Source: Streptomyces sp. T12 (GTDB lineage Bacteria; Actinomycetota; Actinomycetes; Streptomycetales; Streptomycetaceae). From it: 64,000 bases of DNA. Location: the NCBI RefSeq assembly GCF_028736035.1, contig NZ_CP117866.1, positions 992,001 through 1,056,000 on the forward strand, in the 5' to 3' direction. The translations under genes were made by a program, and so were the position numbers. Shown piece by piece: positions 54,991 to 63,800 of this stretch (the first letter of the stretch is position 1; each line of letters starts with the position of its first letter). Under the pieces are notes generated by a model. That model ran no database searches. It had not been told where the DNA came from and saw nothing but the letters and a program-made list of their open reading frames with translations.

Positions 54991-55725
54991 GTGGTGAATG
55001 CAGCGGGCAAGTTCGGTCCCTACAACCAGCCGGTGCCCGCGCGGTCCGCGCCGGTCGGCGGGGCATGGGACACCCGCGTCCTGGCCGGCCGGGGCCCCAC
55101 GGGAGCGGAGCTCGTCCGGTCCAGGATCGCCCTGCGGGTCCGCCTGAGGTCCGTGGCGCCGGGAGACCGGTTGCCGGACGCGGGCGTCCTCGCCGAGGAA
55201 CTGGGAATCAGTGAGATCACCGTGCGCCGCGCGCTGGAGGCCATGTGCCAGGACGGCCTGCTCGACCGCCGGCGGGGCCGGGCGGGCGGGACCTTCGTCG
55301 CCGCCGACTGGGACGCGGTCGTCGCCGTACTGCACGACGCCGACGAGGCGGCCGCGTTGGAATCCTTCCATCTGCTGCTCGAATGCGGTCTCGTGGCGCA
55401 CAACACGGGCGAGGTCCCGGACGGGCGACTCGACGGGCTGCGGGCACTGGTCGAGGAGATGGACCTGGTCGAGGATCCGGCCCGGCTGCTGGAGCTGGAG
55501 ACCCGCTTCCACCTCGGCCTCGCGGAGGCCCTCGGCGGCGCCGGGATCCGTGAGTTCGCGGCCGACCTGCTCGGCCGGCAGTGCCTGCTGGGGCCCGCGC
55601 CGGACCCCGCGGTCGTACGAGCCCGCAACCGCTGCCACGCCGACCTGCTCGACGAGCTCACCCGCGGCGCGATGGACCCGGCGGTACACGCGGTGAAGGC
55701 ACACCGGCACGCCGGCCTGCACTGA
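54991..55725 (+). CDS. GntR/FCD-family regulator
   Basis: The 244-residue protein has a GntR winged helix at about residues 40-95 (SVAPGDRLPDAGVLAEELGI, then SEITVRRALEAM) and a shorter C-terminal helical ligand domain. The position between two APC permeases, divergent from one and 55 bases upstream of the other, suggests control of amino-acid uptake. Confidence 0.85.
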   Translation: MVNAAGKFGPYNQPVPARSAPVGGAWDTRVLAGRGPTGAELVRSRIALRVRLRSVAPGDRLPDAGVLAEELGISEITVRRALEAMCQDGLLDRRRGRAGGTFVAADWDAVVAVLHDADEAAALESFHLLLECGLVAHNTGEVPDGRLDGLRALVEEMDLVEDPARLLELETRFHLGLAEALGGAGIREFAADLLGRQCLLGPAPDPAVVRARNRCHADLLDELTRGAMDPAVHAVKAHRHAGLH

Positions 55726-55780
55726 TCTCTTCTCTTCCTTCCCTTCCCCGTGTCGTCATCCCCCAGAAGGAGCTGTCGCC

Positions 55781-57253
55781 ATGCCGGACCCCGGAGCTGT
55801 CGGCCCGTCGTCGACGTCGGGCCCCGTCGGCGGCGCGCCCCAGCGGCTGCGCGGCGGCGTCCTCGGCATGGCGGACATCGCCGCCGCCACGATGGCCAAC
55901 GTCGGCCCAGCGATGAGCTTCTTCTTCGGCTTCGCCTTCCTGGCCACCACCGCGGGGGTCGCATCGCCGCTGACCATCGTGGCGGCGGGGGTGGCGGTCG
56001 CACTGCTCGGCAACACGTTGGCCGAGTTCTCCCGGGCCCACCCCTCGGCGGGCAGCTTCACCACCTTTGTCGGCCGGACGTTCGGGCCGGTCAGCGCGGT
56101 GACCACGGCCCTGCTGGCCGGACTCGGCTACATCATCGCGATGGCCTCGGTGATCGCGATCTCGGGCGGCTTCGTGCAGATCACCCTGCACCACTACACG
56201 GGTGTGGACCTGCCGTGGATCATCTGGACGCTGCTGCTGACCGGGCTGTCGGTGGTACTGATGCTGCGCGGGATCGTGGTCTCCACCAAGTGGGCCGGCT
56301 ACTTCTTCGGCGTGGAGATGCTGGTGCTCGTCGTAGTGTCGGTCGCGACGCTCATCGAGCACCGTGGCAACCTCTCCACCACCCCGTTCCAGCCTGACCA
56401 CCTCACCCACGGCCTCAAAGGGCTGGCGGCCGGCTTCCCGCTCGCGGTGTACCTGTTCATCGGCTGGGAGAACTCGGCCGCACTCGCCGAGGAGACGGAG
56501 AACCCACGGCGCAACGTCGGCCGCGCCGTGTTCTCCTCCGTCGCGATCATGACCGTGAGCTACATCCTCTTCTCCTACGCCACGGTGACCGGCTTCGGCT
56601 ACGACGTGGAGCGGCTCGGCGCCTCCCCGATCCCCTTCATCGACGTCGCCCACCACACGCTCGGCGCGCTGGCGCTCCTCGCCTATGTCGGCGGCCTGAC
56701 CTCCACCCTGGGCGTACTGATCGCGGGCATCAACTCCCAGGCCCGCCTGGTGTTCAACGCGGGACGCGAGGGACTGCTGCCGTCCTTCTTCGGCTACGTC
56801 CACCCCATCCGTCGTACGCCGAACAACGCGATCGTCACCTTCGCCGTCACCGCACTGCTGATCATCGGAGGCTGGGGCCTGGGCCATCTGCTCGGGTCCG
56901 ACGGCGGTTCGATGAACCCGGTGGTCTTCTTCACGGAGTCGTCGAGCCTGGGCGCCATTCTGATCCTGCTGGTCTATCTCGCGTCCAACATCGCGCTACC
57001 GCTGTACTACCGCAGATACCGCCCCCAGGAGTTCCGGACCGTCCGCCACCTCGTGCTGCCCGCGATCGGCGCCCTCGCCATCCTGGTCCCGCTCTACTAC
57101 CTCGCCAAGCCCGGCCAGCCCGCCCCGTACAGCTGGTTCCCCTACGCGGCCCTGGCCACCCTGCTCGCAGCCGTCGGCTACGCGACCCTCCTGGTCCGCC
57201 GTGACCCCGGCCTGGCCGAGCGGGTGGGCTCGGTCGTCGCCGACGCGGAGTGA
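55781..57253 (+). CDS. APC-superfamily amino acid permease
   Basis: The 490-residue, twelve-helix protein opens with GGVLGMADIAAATMANVGPA and contains FIGWENSAALAEETENPRRN, a hallmark of the APA/APC branch. The ATG at 55781 is preceded by AGAAGGAGC. It follows the GntR gene by 55 bases and is probably cotranscribed. The substrate is unknown. Confidence 0.88.
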   Translation: MPDPGAVGPSSTSGPVGGAPQRLRGGVLGMADIAAATMANVGPAMSFFFGFAFLATTAGVASPLTIVAAGVAVALLGNTLAEFSRAHPSAGSFTTFVGRTFGPVSAVTTALLAGLGYIIAMASVIAISGGFVQITLHHYTGVDLPWIIWTLLLTGLSVVLMLRGIVVSTKWAGYFFGVEMLVLVVVSVATLIEHRGNLSTTPFQPDHLTHGLKGLAAGFPLAVYLFIGWENSAALAEETENPRRNVGRAVFSSVAIMTVSYILFSYATVTGFGYDVERLGASPIPFIDVAHHTLGALALLAYVGGLTSTLGVLIAGINSQARLVFNAGREGLLPSFFGYVHPIRRTPNNAIVTFAVTALLIIGGWGLGHLLGSDGGSMNPVVFFTESSSLGAILILLVYLASNIALPLYYRRYRPQEFRTVRHLVLPAIGALAILVPLYYLAKPGQPAPYSWFPYAALATLLAAVGYATLLVRRDPGLAERVGSVVADAE

Positions 57254-57289
57254 GCCGAAGGATCCGCCCTCGTCGACCACGCCCTCCTC

Positions 57290-57740
57290 GCCACGGCCGT
57301 CGCGATTCCCGCGCCGTTCAGCGGGACGGCGACGAGCAGGCCGAGGCCGATGCCGATCGCCGTGCCGAGGACCCGGCGGAAGCCGCGGACGAGCGTATCG
57401 CCGCGTGAGGTGGTGTTGACGAAGATCCACCAGGTGGCGCCGACGGCCCAGTACCAGTGCTGCCCGGACACCAACTGCCCCATGACCAGGGCGAAGCCCG
57501 CGCCGGCGGTGGCCTGGATCGCCTGGCGCGTGGTCACCCGGGCCAGGTAGCCGCCGGCCGGCGGTGCGGGCACGGGTGCCGGGGCAGGCGGCGCTCGTGG
57601 CACCACAGCCCGAAGCGCACGACGGACGCCGTGAGCAGGGAGCCACGAAGAAGTGCGAGCCTGATGCCGAGCGCGGCCCGCACGGCGAAGCGCAGCCGCG
57701 TCCGGCCCGGGTCCGGCGCCAGGAACGCCCTGTTCAGCAC
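57290..57740 (-). pseudogene. FUSC-family aromatic-acid exporter-like fragment
   Basis: Minus-strand frames give RAFLAPDPGRTRLRFAVRAA, then, in another frame, TTRQAIQATAGAGFALVMGQ and YWAVGATWWIFVNTTSRGDT, then LVRGFRRVLGTAIGIGLGLL. This is part of the membrane domain of an FUSC protein. The first and second segments are out of frame, and the C-terminal half is missing. Confidence 0.65.
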
Positions 57741-57839
57741 AATTGACGTCGAATATGCTGGGCCATTGGCACAGACATTTCGGTCCTGGAGCGTCCACCA
57801 GCGAGGCAACGGACCACGGACGAGGAGAGGCCGGACGTC

Positions 57840-58322
57840 ATGGCCGTGGACGAGCTCGACACCCGCATCCTGCGGCTGCTGCTGGAACAGCCCCGCACCA
57901 GCGTGCGCGAGTACGCCCGTGTCCTCGGCGTCGCGCGGGGCACGCTGCAGGCCCGGCTCGACCGGCTGGAGCGGGACGGCGTGATCACCGGCACGGGGCC
58001 GATGCTGTCACCCGCCGCCCTCGGCCACCCGGTGCTGGCCTTCGTGCACATCGAGGTCACCCAGGGCCATCTCGACGACGTGGGCGACGCCCTCGCCGCC
58101 GTGCCGGAGATCGTCGAGGCCTTCTCGATCACGGGCGGCGGGGATCTGCTGACCCGCGTGGTGGCCCGCGACAACGCACACCTGGAGGACGTGATCCAGA
58201 AGCTGATCAGCCTGCCCGGCGTGGTCCGCACCCGCTCCGAGGTGGCCCTGCGTGAGCGCGTCCCGTACCGGCTGCTGCCGCTGGTGGAGTCGATCGGGCG
58301 GGCGGCGGCGGCCCGGAAATGA
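57840..58322 (+). CDS. Lrp/AsnC-family regulator
   Basis: The 160-residue protein has an N-terminal AsnC helix-turn-helix (LLEQPRTSVREYARVLGVAR, then GTLQARLDRLERDG) and a C-terminal RAM ligand domain with the GGDLL pattern. A CAGCA...TGCTG pair lies at 57735-57760 upstream. It probably responds to an amino acid, in line with the preceding permease. The gene it controls is not evident, because the divergent neighbour is a pseudogene. Confidence 0.87.
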   Translation: MAVDELDTRILRLLLEQPRTSVREYARVLGVARGTLQARLDRLERDGVITGTGPMLSPAALGHPVLAFVHIEVTQGHLDDVGDALAAVPEIVEAFSITGGGDLLTRVVARDNAHLEDVIQKLISLPGVVRTRSEVALRERVPYRLLPLVESIGRAAAARK

Positions 58323-58341
58323 CCTTTGACATCCTGGGTCC

Positions 58342-59037
58342 ATGAGCGGTCTCAGCGGCATCTCGGTCATCTTCGATCTCGACGGGACGCTCGTGGACAG
58401 CGAGCCCAACTACTACGAGGCGGGCCGGCAGCTCCTCGCCGAGCACGGGGTTCCCGACTTCACATGGGCGGATCACGAACGGTACGTCGGCATCAGCACG
58501 TTCGAGACGGTCACGCTCTGGAAGCGGGAGTACGGCCTGCGGGCCTCCGTCGACGAGTTGCTCGCCGCCAAGAACCGCCGCTATCTGGAACTCGCCCGCA
58601 CCGCCACGCGCGCGTACCCCGAGATGCGCGCGTTCGTGGAGCTGCTGGCGACCGAGGGGGTCCCCATGGCCGTGGCGTCCGGTTCGTCGCACCGGGCCAT
58701 CACGGCGATCCTCGCCGGCACGGGCCTGGACGCCCATCTGCGCACCGTCGTCTCGGCCGACGAGGTCGAGCGCGGCAAGCCCGCCCCCGACGTCTTCCTG
58801 GAGGCAGCCCGCCGGCTCGGCGCGGCACCGGGCGACTGCGTGGTCCTGGAGGACGCGGCCCCCGGCGCCGCCGCCGCGCACGCGGCCGGGATGCGCTGCA
58901 TCGCGATCCCGTACGTGGCCGCGCAGGCGGACGCCCCGGAGTTCGTGACCGCCGGCCTGCTACTGCGGGGCGGCCAGAGGGAGTTCACGGCGCGGGGAGC
59001 GTATGACTGGCTCCTACGCTCCAACTGGACCAACTAG
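58342..59037 (+). CDS. HAD-superfamily phosphatase, beta-phosphoglucomutase-like
   Basis: This 231-residue HAD hydrolase has motif I FDLDGTLVDSE with the nucleophile Asp, a cap domain insertion, motif II ASGSSH, motif III lysine in ERGKPAPDVF, and motif IV LEDAAPG. It is the single-cap C1 type acting on sugar or small phosphates. It starts 19 bases after the Lrp gene stop. The last codons and the stop lie inside a nine-base tandem repeat, so the C-terminus may be variable between strains. Confidence 0.88.
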   Translation: MSGLSGISVIFDLDGTLVDSEPNYYEAGRQLLAEHGVPDFTWADHERYVGISTFETVTLWKREYGLRASVDELLAAKNRRYLELARTATRAYPEMRAFVELLATEGVPMAVASGSSHRAITAILAGTGLDAHLRTVVSADEVERGKPAPDVFLEAARRLGAAPGDCVVLEDAAPGAAAAHAAGMRCIAIPYVAAQADAPEFVTAGLLLRGGQREFTARGAYDWLLRSNWTN

Positions 59038-59074
59038 ACCAACTGGACCGACTCGACCAACCGGACCAACTGAG
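59021..59074. repeat. six degenerate copies of a 9-base repeat, CCAACTGGA
   Basis: Units start at 59021, 59030, 59039, 59048, 59057 and 59066 (CCAACTGGA, CCAACTAGA, CCAACTGGA, CCGACTCGA, CCAACCGGA, CCAACTGAG). The TAG stop of the HAD gene, at 59035-59037, is formed by the single base change in the second unit. If it were absent, translation would continue in frame through TNWTDSTNRTN to a second stop. Confidence 0.85.
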
Positions 59075-59270
59075 CTTCCGATTAGCACCTTTTGCGACGC
59101 CAGGCATCCAATGGGAGGATTGAGACTGGTACGCGCTCCCGCACGAGCCGTTCCACAGGCACTCGCGAACACCGCGAGGTCCGTCACCTCCTTGCCGACA
59201 CCCATGCTCGGCGCGCGTGGCCGGCTGCCGTGACGCATGCGTCCCGAGCTCCACCATCCCGGAGGGACCG

Positions 59271-60731
59271 ATGGCTGCTGCGAAGACGCCCAGTTACGAG
59301 CAGAACGTTCCGGACACCGTGTACGGCTATGTGGCCGCGCGGTCGCAGGGCGGGGTACCGATGACCCAGGCGAGGCGCTTCGAGTCGGCCGCGCCGTTCC
59401 GGGCCGAGGAGCGCGTCCGGGAACGGGCGAAGGAGTACGCCCGCCAGGCCGGCCTGACGGTGACCGCCGAGAGCCGCCTGGGATTCGCCGTGGCCGGCTC
59501 GCCGGCGGCGTACGAACAGCTGACCACCGGCAGGATCGCCAGTTACGAAGTGCGCCAGCGGGTCGAGATGAGCCGAGAGCGCTCCGTGACGCACCTGGAC
59601 ATCATCGGCGACCGTCAGCCCCGAGCCCTCGGCATCGGCGCCGCGCCCGGTGAGGACACCATCGAGGCGGTCGCGCTGGAGGAGCCGCGCGTGCCCATGC
59701 GGCTGCACCCGGCGACCGCCGATCCGCCACTGGTCGCGGACTTCCATCTCACCCTTCCCGACGACGTGGCCCGCCTGCTCAACGCCACGCCCGCACACCA
59801 GCAGGGGCGCGTGGGGCGGGGCGTGAAGGTCGCCATGGTGGATACGGGACAGGCTCCGCACGCGTACTTCACCGAGCACGACTACGACGTGGCCCGGACC
59901 TTGGCGGTCGTACCGGGGACCGATGCGGCGGAGGATCCCGTCGGGCACGGCACGGGTGAGTCGGCGAACATCTTCGCCGTGGCGCCCGGCGTACGCCTGC
60001 GTCCGTACCGGGCGAGCAACCAGGAAGGCGTTCTCATTGCCGCCATGGGAGGTTTCCTGCGCGCGAAGGCGCGACAGCCGCAGGTCCTGACGAACTCCTG
60101 GGGCACGCCGACCCGCTTCCCCGAGGACGGGCCACTGCCTGAGCTCGACCGGCTGTGGGCGCTGGAGATCCGGGACGCGTTGGAGGAGGGCATCGTCGTC
60201 GTCTTCGCCGCGGGCAACGGCCACTTCTCGATCGAGCCGCAGGTTCCCGGAGTGCTGTCGGTCGGCGGGGTGTTCTCCGGTCCGCAGGGCGAGCTGCGGG
60301 CGTCGGACTACACGAGCGGTTACGCCAGCCCCTGGTTCGACGGCGTCGTCGTCCCCACGGTTTCCGGACTGGTCGGCCTGGCGCCCCTGGCCCAGTACCT
60401 CATGCTCCCGATTCCGCCCGGCTGCACGATCGACGTCGAGGAGAGCGATGCGGACGACGGGACGTCACCCCACGACGGCTGGGCGCTGTTCTCGGGCTCG
60501 TCGGCGGCGGCACCGCAGATCGCGGGGGCGGCGGCACTGCTCCTGGAGGCCCGCCCCGGGCTCACGCCCGACGAGGTCACCGACGCCCTCGCCAGAACCG
60601 CCACCGACGTCACCACCGGCAAGAACGCCTTCGACATCCCGGCCCGCCGCGGCCCTGACGAGGCCACCGGGGCGGGGCTGGTGAACGTGAGCGCGGCGCT
60701 GGACTTCGTCCTCACGCACCACAACCCGTAA
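59271..60731 (+). CDS. intracellular subtilisin-like (S8) peptidase next to an HSP90-like ATPase
   Basis: The 486-residue protein has no signal peptide. Residues 1-175 form a pro-region-like domain, followed by the S8 domain with the triad Asp191 (AMVDTGQ), His226 (GHGTGES) and Ser411 (SGSSAAAP), and the AAGN oxyanion asparagine. The region of about 70 residues between the AAGN motif and the Ser motif includes an acidic loop (DVEESDADDG). GGAGGG lies before ATG 59271. The next gene, an HSP90-type GHKL ATPase, starts 70 bases downstream, so the two are probably an operon and the protease is the likely effector or processor of that ATPase. Confidence 0.85.
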   Translation: MAAAKTPSYEQNVPDTVYGYVAARSQGGVPMTQARRFESAAPFRAEERVRERAKEYARQAGLTVTAESRLGFAVAGSPAAYEQLTTGRIASYEVRQRVEMSRERSVTHLDIIGDRQPRALGIGAAPGEDTIEAVALEEPRVPMRLHPATADPPLVADFHLTLPDDVARLLNATPAHQQGRVGRGVKVAMVDTGQAPHAYFTEHDYDVARTLAVVPGTDAAEDPVGHGTGESANIFAVAPGVRLRPYRASNQEGVLIAAMGGFLRAKARQPQVLTNSWGTPTRFPEDGPLPELDRLWALEIRDALEEGIVVVFAAGNGHFSIEPQVPGVLSVGGVFSGPQGELRASDYTSGYASPWFDGVVVPTVSGLVGLAPLAQYLMLPIPPGCTIDVEESDADDGTSPHDGWALFSGSSAAAPQIAGAAALLLEARPGLTPDEVTDALARTATDVTTGKNAFDIPARRGPDEATGAGLVNVSAALDFVLTHHNP

Positions 60732-60800
60732 CGCCGAAACCGGCCACGCCCGGGCGTCGCTCCTCTAGATTCTGGGGAAGTGCCTGAAGGGAGCGGCAGG

Positions 60801-63800
60801 TTGACGGAGGGCGGCACCCGTAACGTCGTGGGCGGCAACACCGTGGCGAAAGCCGTCGTCCAGGCCCAGTCGATCGGTGAAGTTCACTTTCATACGGCTG
60901 CTGCGTCGTCGGAGGCCGAACCCGTCGCGTCGGACCCCTGGGTGCGCAAGGCCCTCGAGTCCTGCGTCTGGCAGCACGTGCCGGCCGGCCGCGACACCGG
61001 CCACCACCGCCGGTATGTCGCGGCCGTGGCGTTCCGACTGGCCGGCATGCGGGACGAGTGGGAGGGGTCGCTGGAGCAGGATCCCTGGTGCGACTCACGG
61101 ATCGCGACCGCGTTCCTGGACAACGTCGACTGGCTGCTCGGCGAGCCACCCCAAGGCCAGGCACAGGGCCAGGCACAGGGCCAGATCCAGGGCCAGATCC
61201 AGGGCCGACCCCGATCGGACAGCCTGGACCTCTATCCGGCCGAGGCGGCCCTCCTCGTCCTGTTCCCCCTCCTCCACCGGGTCCATTACCTGCGGCGGGC
61301 GGTACGGCTCGCGGAGGTCCGCCCCTGGTCCCTGCAGCCCGACCCGGGCGCCGGGCCCCGCAGGGAGGCGTACGAGCTCTTCGCGGAGGAGAGTGACGCG
61401 CTCGTCCAGCGTGCCCTGCGGGACCCGGAGGCCGAACCGCTCGTCGGCTGGTGGCTCTACCACCGCAGGCTGGCCCAGCACGAGGAGTTCTCGGAGGCCG
61501 ACTCGGTCCCCGCCCTGCTGGCCGAACTGGGCGAGCCCGCAGCCGAGTTGGGCGGCGCGCTGGCCGCCGACCGGGTGACGGTCCTGCTGCACGCGCTGCG
61601 CCGGGGACCCGATGTGTGCCATCCGGAGTTCCTGAATCTGCTGCCCGCCGACGACCGCGTCCGCTGCGGCCCCGGTCATCAGCAGATCCGCTTCCAGCGT
61701 GCCGCCCTCCTGCTGGCCCTGGCGTACGGCATGTCCGTCGAGATGACGGCGTTGCCCGACATCGTCGCCGAGCACCTCGCCATCCCCTACCCGGTGGACC
61801 TCGCCGAGCTGCGCCGCACCCTCACGGCGGCGGAGTGGGGAGGCTCGCGCGAACTTCCCGTACTGCGCGCGCAGTGCCGTCACGAAGCGGTCGTCGAGGG
61901 CTTGCGGGAGTACACGGCGCGGGCCGACGCCCTGCTGCACGCGGTACGGCGCACCACCCGCGAACGCGTCAACGAGCCCATGCCGGACCTCCCCACCCGG
62001 CTGTCCGCCGACGGCGTGCTGCCGAGCCGCGGCGCCTTCGACGGGTATGCGAGGTTCCGCAGCGACGGGCGCCGGGTCCTCGATCTGGCGATGGGGATCG
62101 AGCTGTACAAGGACCGTGACCTGGCCGTCCGGGAGCTGTACCAGAACGCGCTCGACGCCTGCCGCTACCGGCGCGCGCGGCAGGAGTACCTCGACCGCAC
62201 GACGGGCTCCTCCGGCGCGGCGTACACCGGCAGCATCTCGTTCGTCCAGGACACCGACGAAAAGGGCCGGCCGTATCTGGACTGCCAGGACGACGGCATC
62301 GGCATGGGCGAGGCCGAACTTCGCGGTGTCTTCTCCCACGCGGGGGCACGCTTCGCGGAACAGCTGGAGTTCAAGCTGGAGCGGGCCCGGTGGGAGGCGC
62401 TGGATCCGCCGGTCGAGCTGTACCCGAACAGCCGGTTCGGGATCGGTGTGCTCAGCTACTTCATGCTCGCCGAGGAGATCCGGGTCACGACGTGCCGTAT
62501 GGACGCCGACGGTGTCCCCGGGCCCGTGTACGAGGTGTCCATCTGCGGTCCGGGGCACCTCTTCCGCATCGTGCAGACCAGAGCGCGGGGGCGCGAACCG
62601 GGTACCCGCGTCCGGCTGTATCTGCGTTCCGACGTCGCACCGGAGAGCTGGTCCGTGATCGACGTCCTGGAACGGGTGCTCGCCATCGCGGAGTTCCCGA
62701 CGACCGCGCGGAAAGGTGCTCTGAGCAGCGACTGGGAGCCCGGGCGGCTCAAGGAGCGGGAGCGGCCCGACCGGGCCGACACCGGACTGCACGCGTACGG
62801 GGAGCAGTTGGCCTGGGCCGAGGATCCCCGGGGCGCGCAGGTCGTCTGGTGCGAGCACGGCGGTGCGCTGCTGGTCGACGGCGTGGTCGTCGAGCCGACG
62901 GTGCGCAAGGGGGTCTTCTCGGCGACGGGTCTCGGGCTGACCGGGGCGGTGGTGAACCTGCGTGGTCCGTCCGCCCCTGCCATGCTGTCGGTGGACCGCA
63001 GGCATGTGCTGGACGATGTGACCGCCGCGGTGCGGGAGCTGCTGGAGAAGGCGACCGATGTTCTGGCGGAGGGCGACGAGGGGCTGCCGGACTTCTGGTG
63101 GCTGAATCGAGTGGCCGTGGACAGCGCGGCGCTCGCGGACGTCGTGGACCGGGCACTCTTCTCGCGCGGCCGGGAACTCACCTTCAAGGGGGTGGAGTTC
63201 GGCGGTCCGCAGACCGGCTACTTCCCGGGGGACTTCACTCTCGTCCCGAGGGAGCCCAGCGAAGAGAGCGCGTACGGTGGTGGCCCGTGGGCTCACGTGG
63301 ACGGGGACGCACCGGACCACGTGTACGTGTGGCGGCTCCTCGCCCGCCGTCCCGCACGCGCCCTTCGGAAGCTGTCGGAAGTGTGTCCGGAGATCGACGA
63401 CCACCGCCCAGTGCTCCGGCCGACTCCCTCCGACCAGTGGCTGCTCCTGCACGACCAGCAGAGCACCGACTCACCGAGGTGGCGCCGGGGGGCCCGCGAC
63501 CTGAGCGGCATCGCGCAATCCGCCGACACAGTCCAGTGCACGCCGCGCGACGTGGCCGCCCGGTTGGCCGCGCTGGGCTTTTCGGACACCGATCCCCGCA
63601 AATGGTCGCCCGGAGCGCAGCTCACCACGGCGAACAGCCACGCCTTCAGGACGCAGTACGGCGAGAGCCTCGTCCGGGAGAAGCCGCTCGACTCCGCCGA
63701 CCTCATGCAAGCGGTGGCCCGCATCAACGACACGGTCGCCGCGACGGCCGAACTTCTGCGGGACTTCGGGGCCGACGTACCGGAGAAAGTGGTGGCCCTG

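Noticed and set aside
61095..63452. 785-codon open frame on the minus strand
   Set aside because: It lies wholly antisense to the HSP90-like gene. The plus strand has conserved GHKL motifs, while the minus translation is a low-complexity Arg/Gly/Val-rich product typical of antisense frames in GC-rich DNA.
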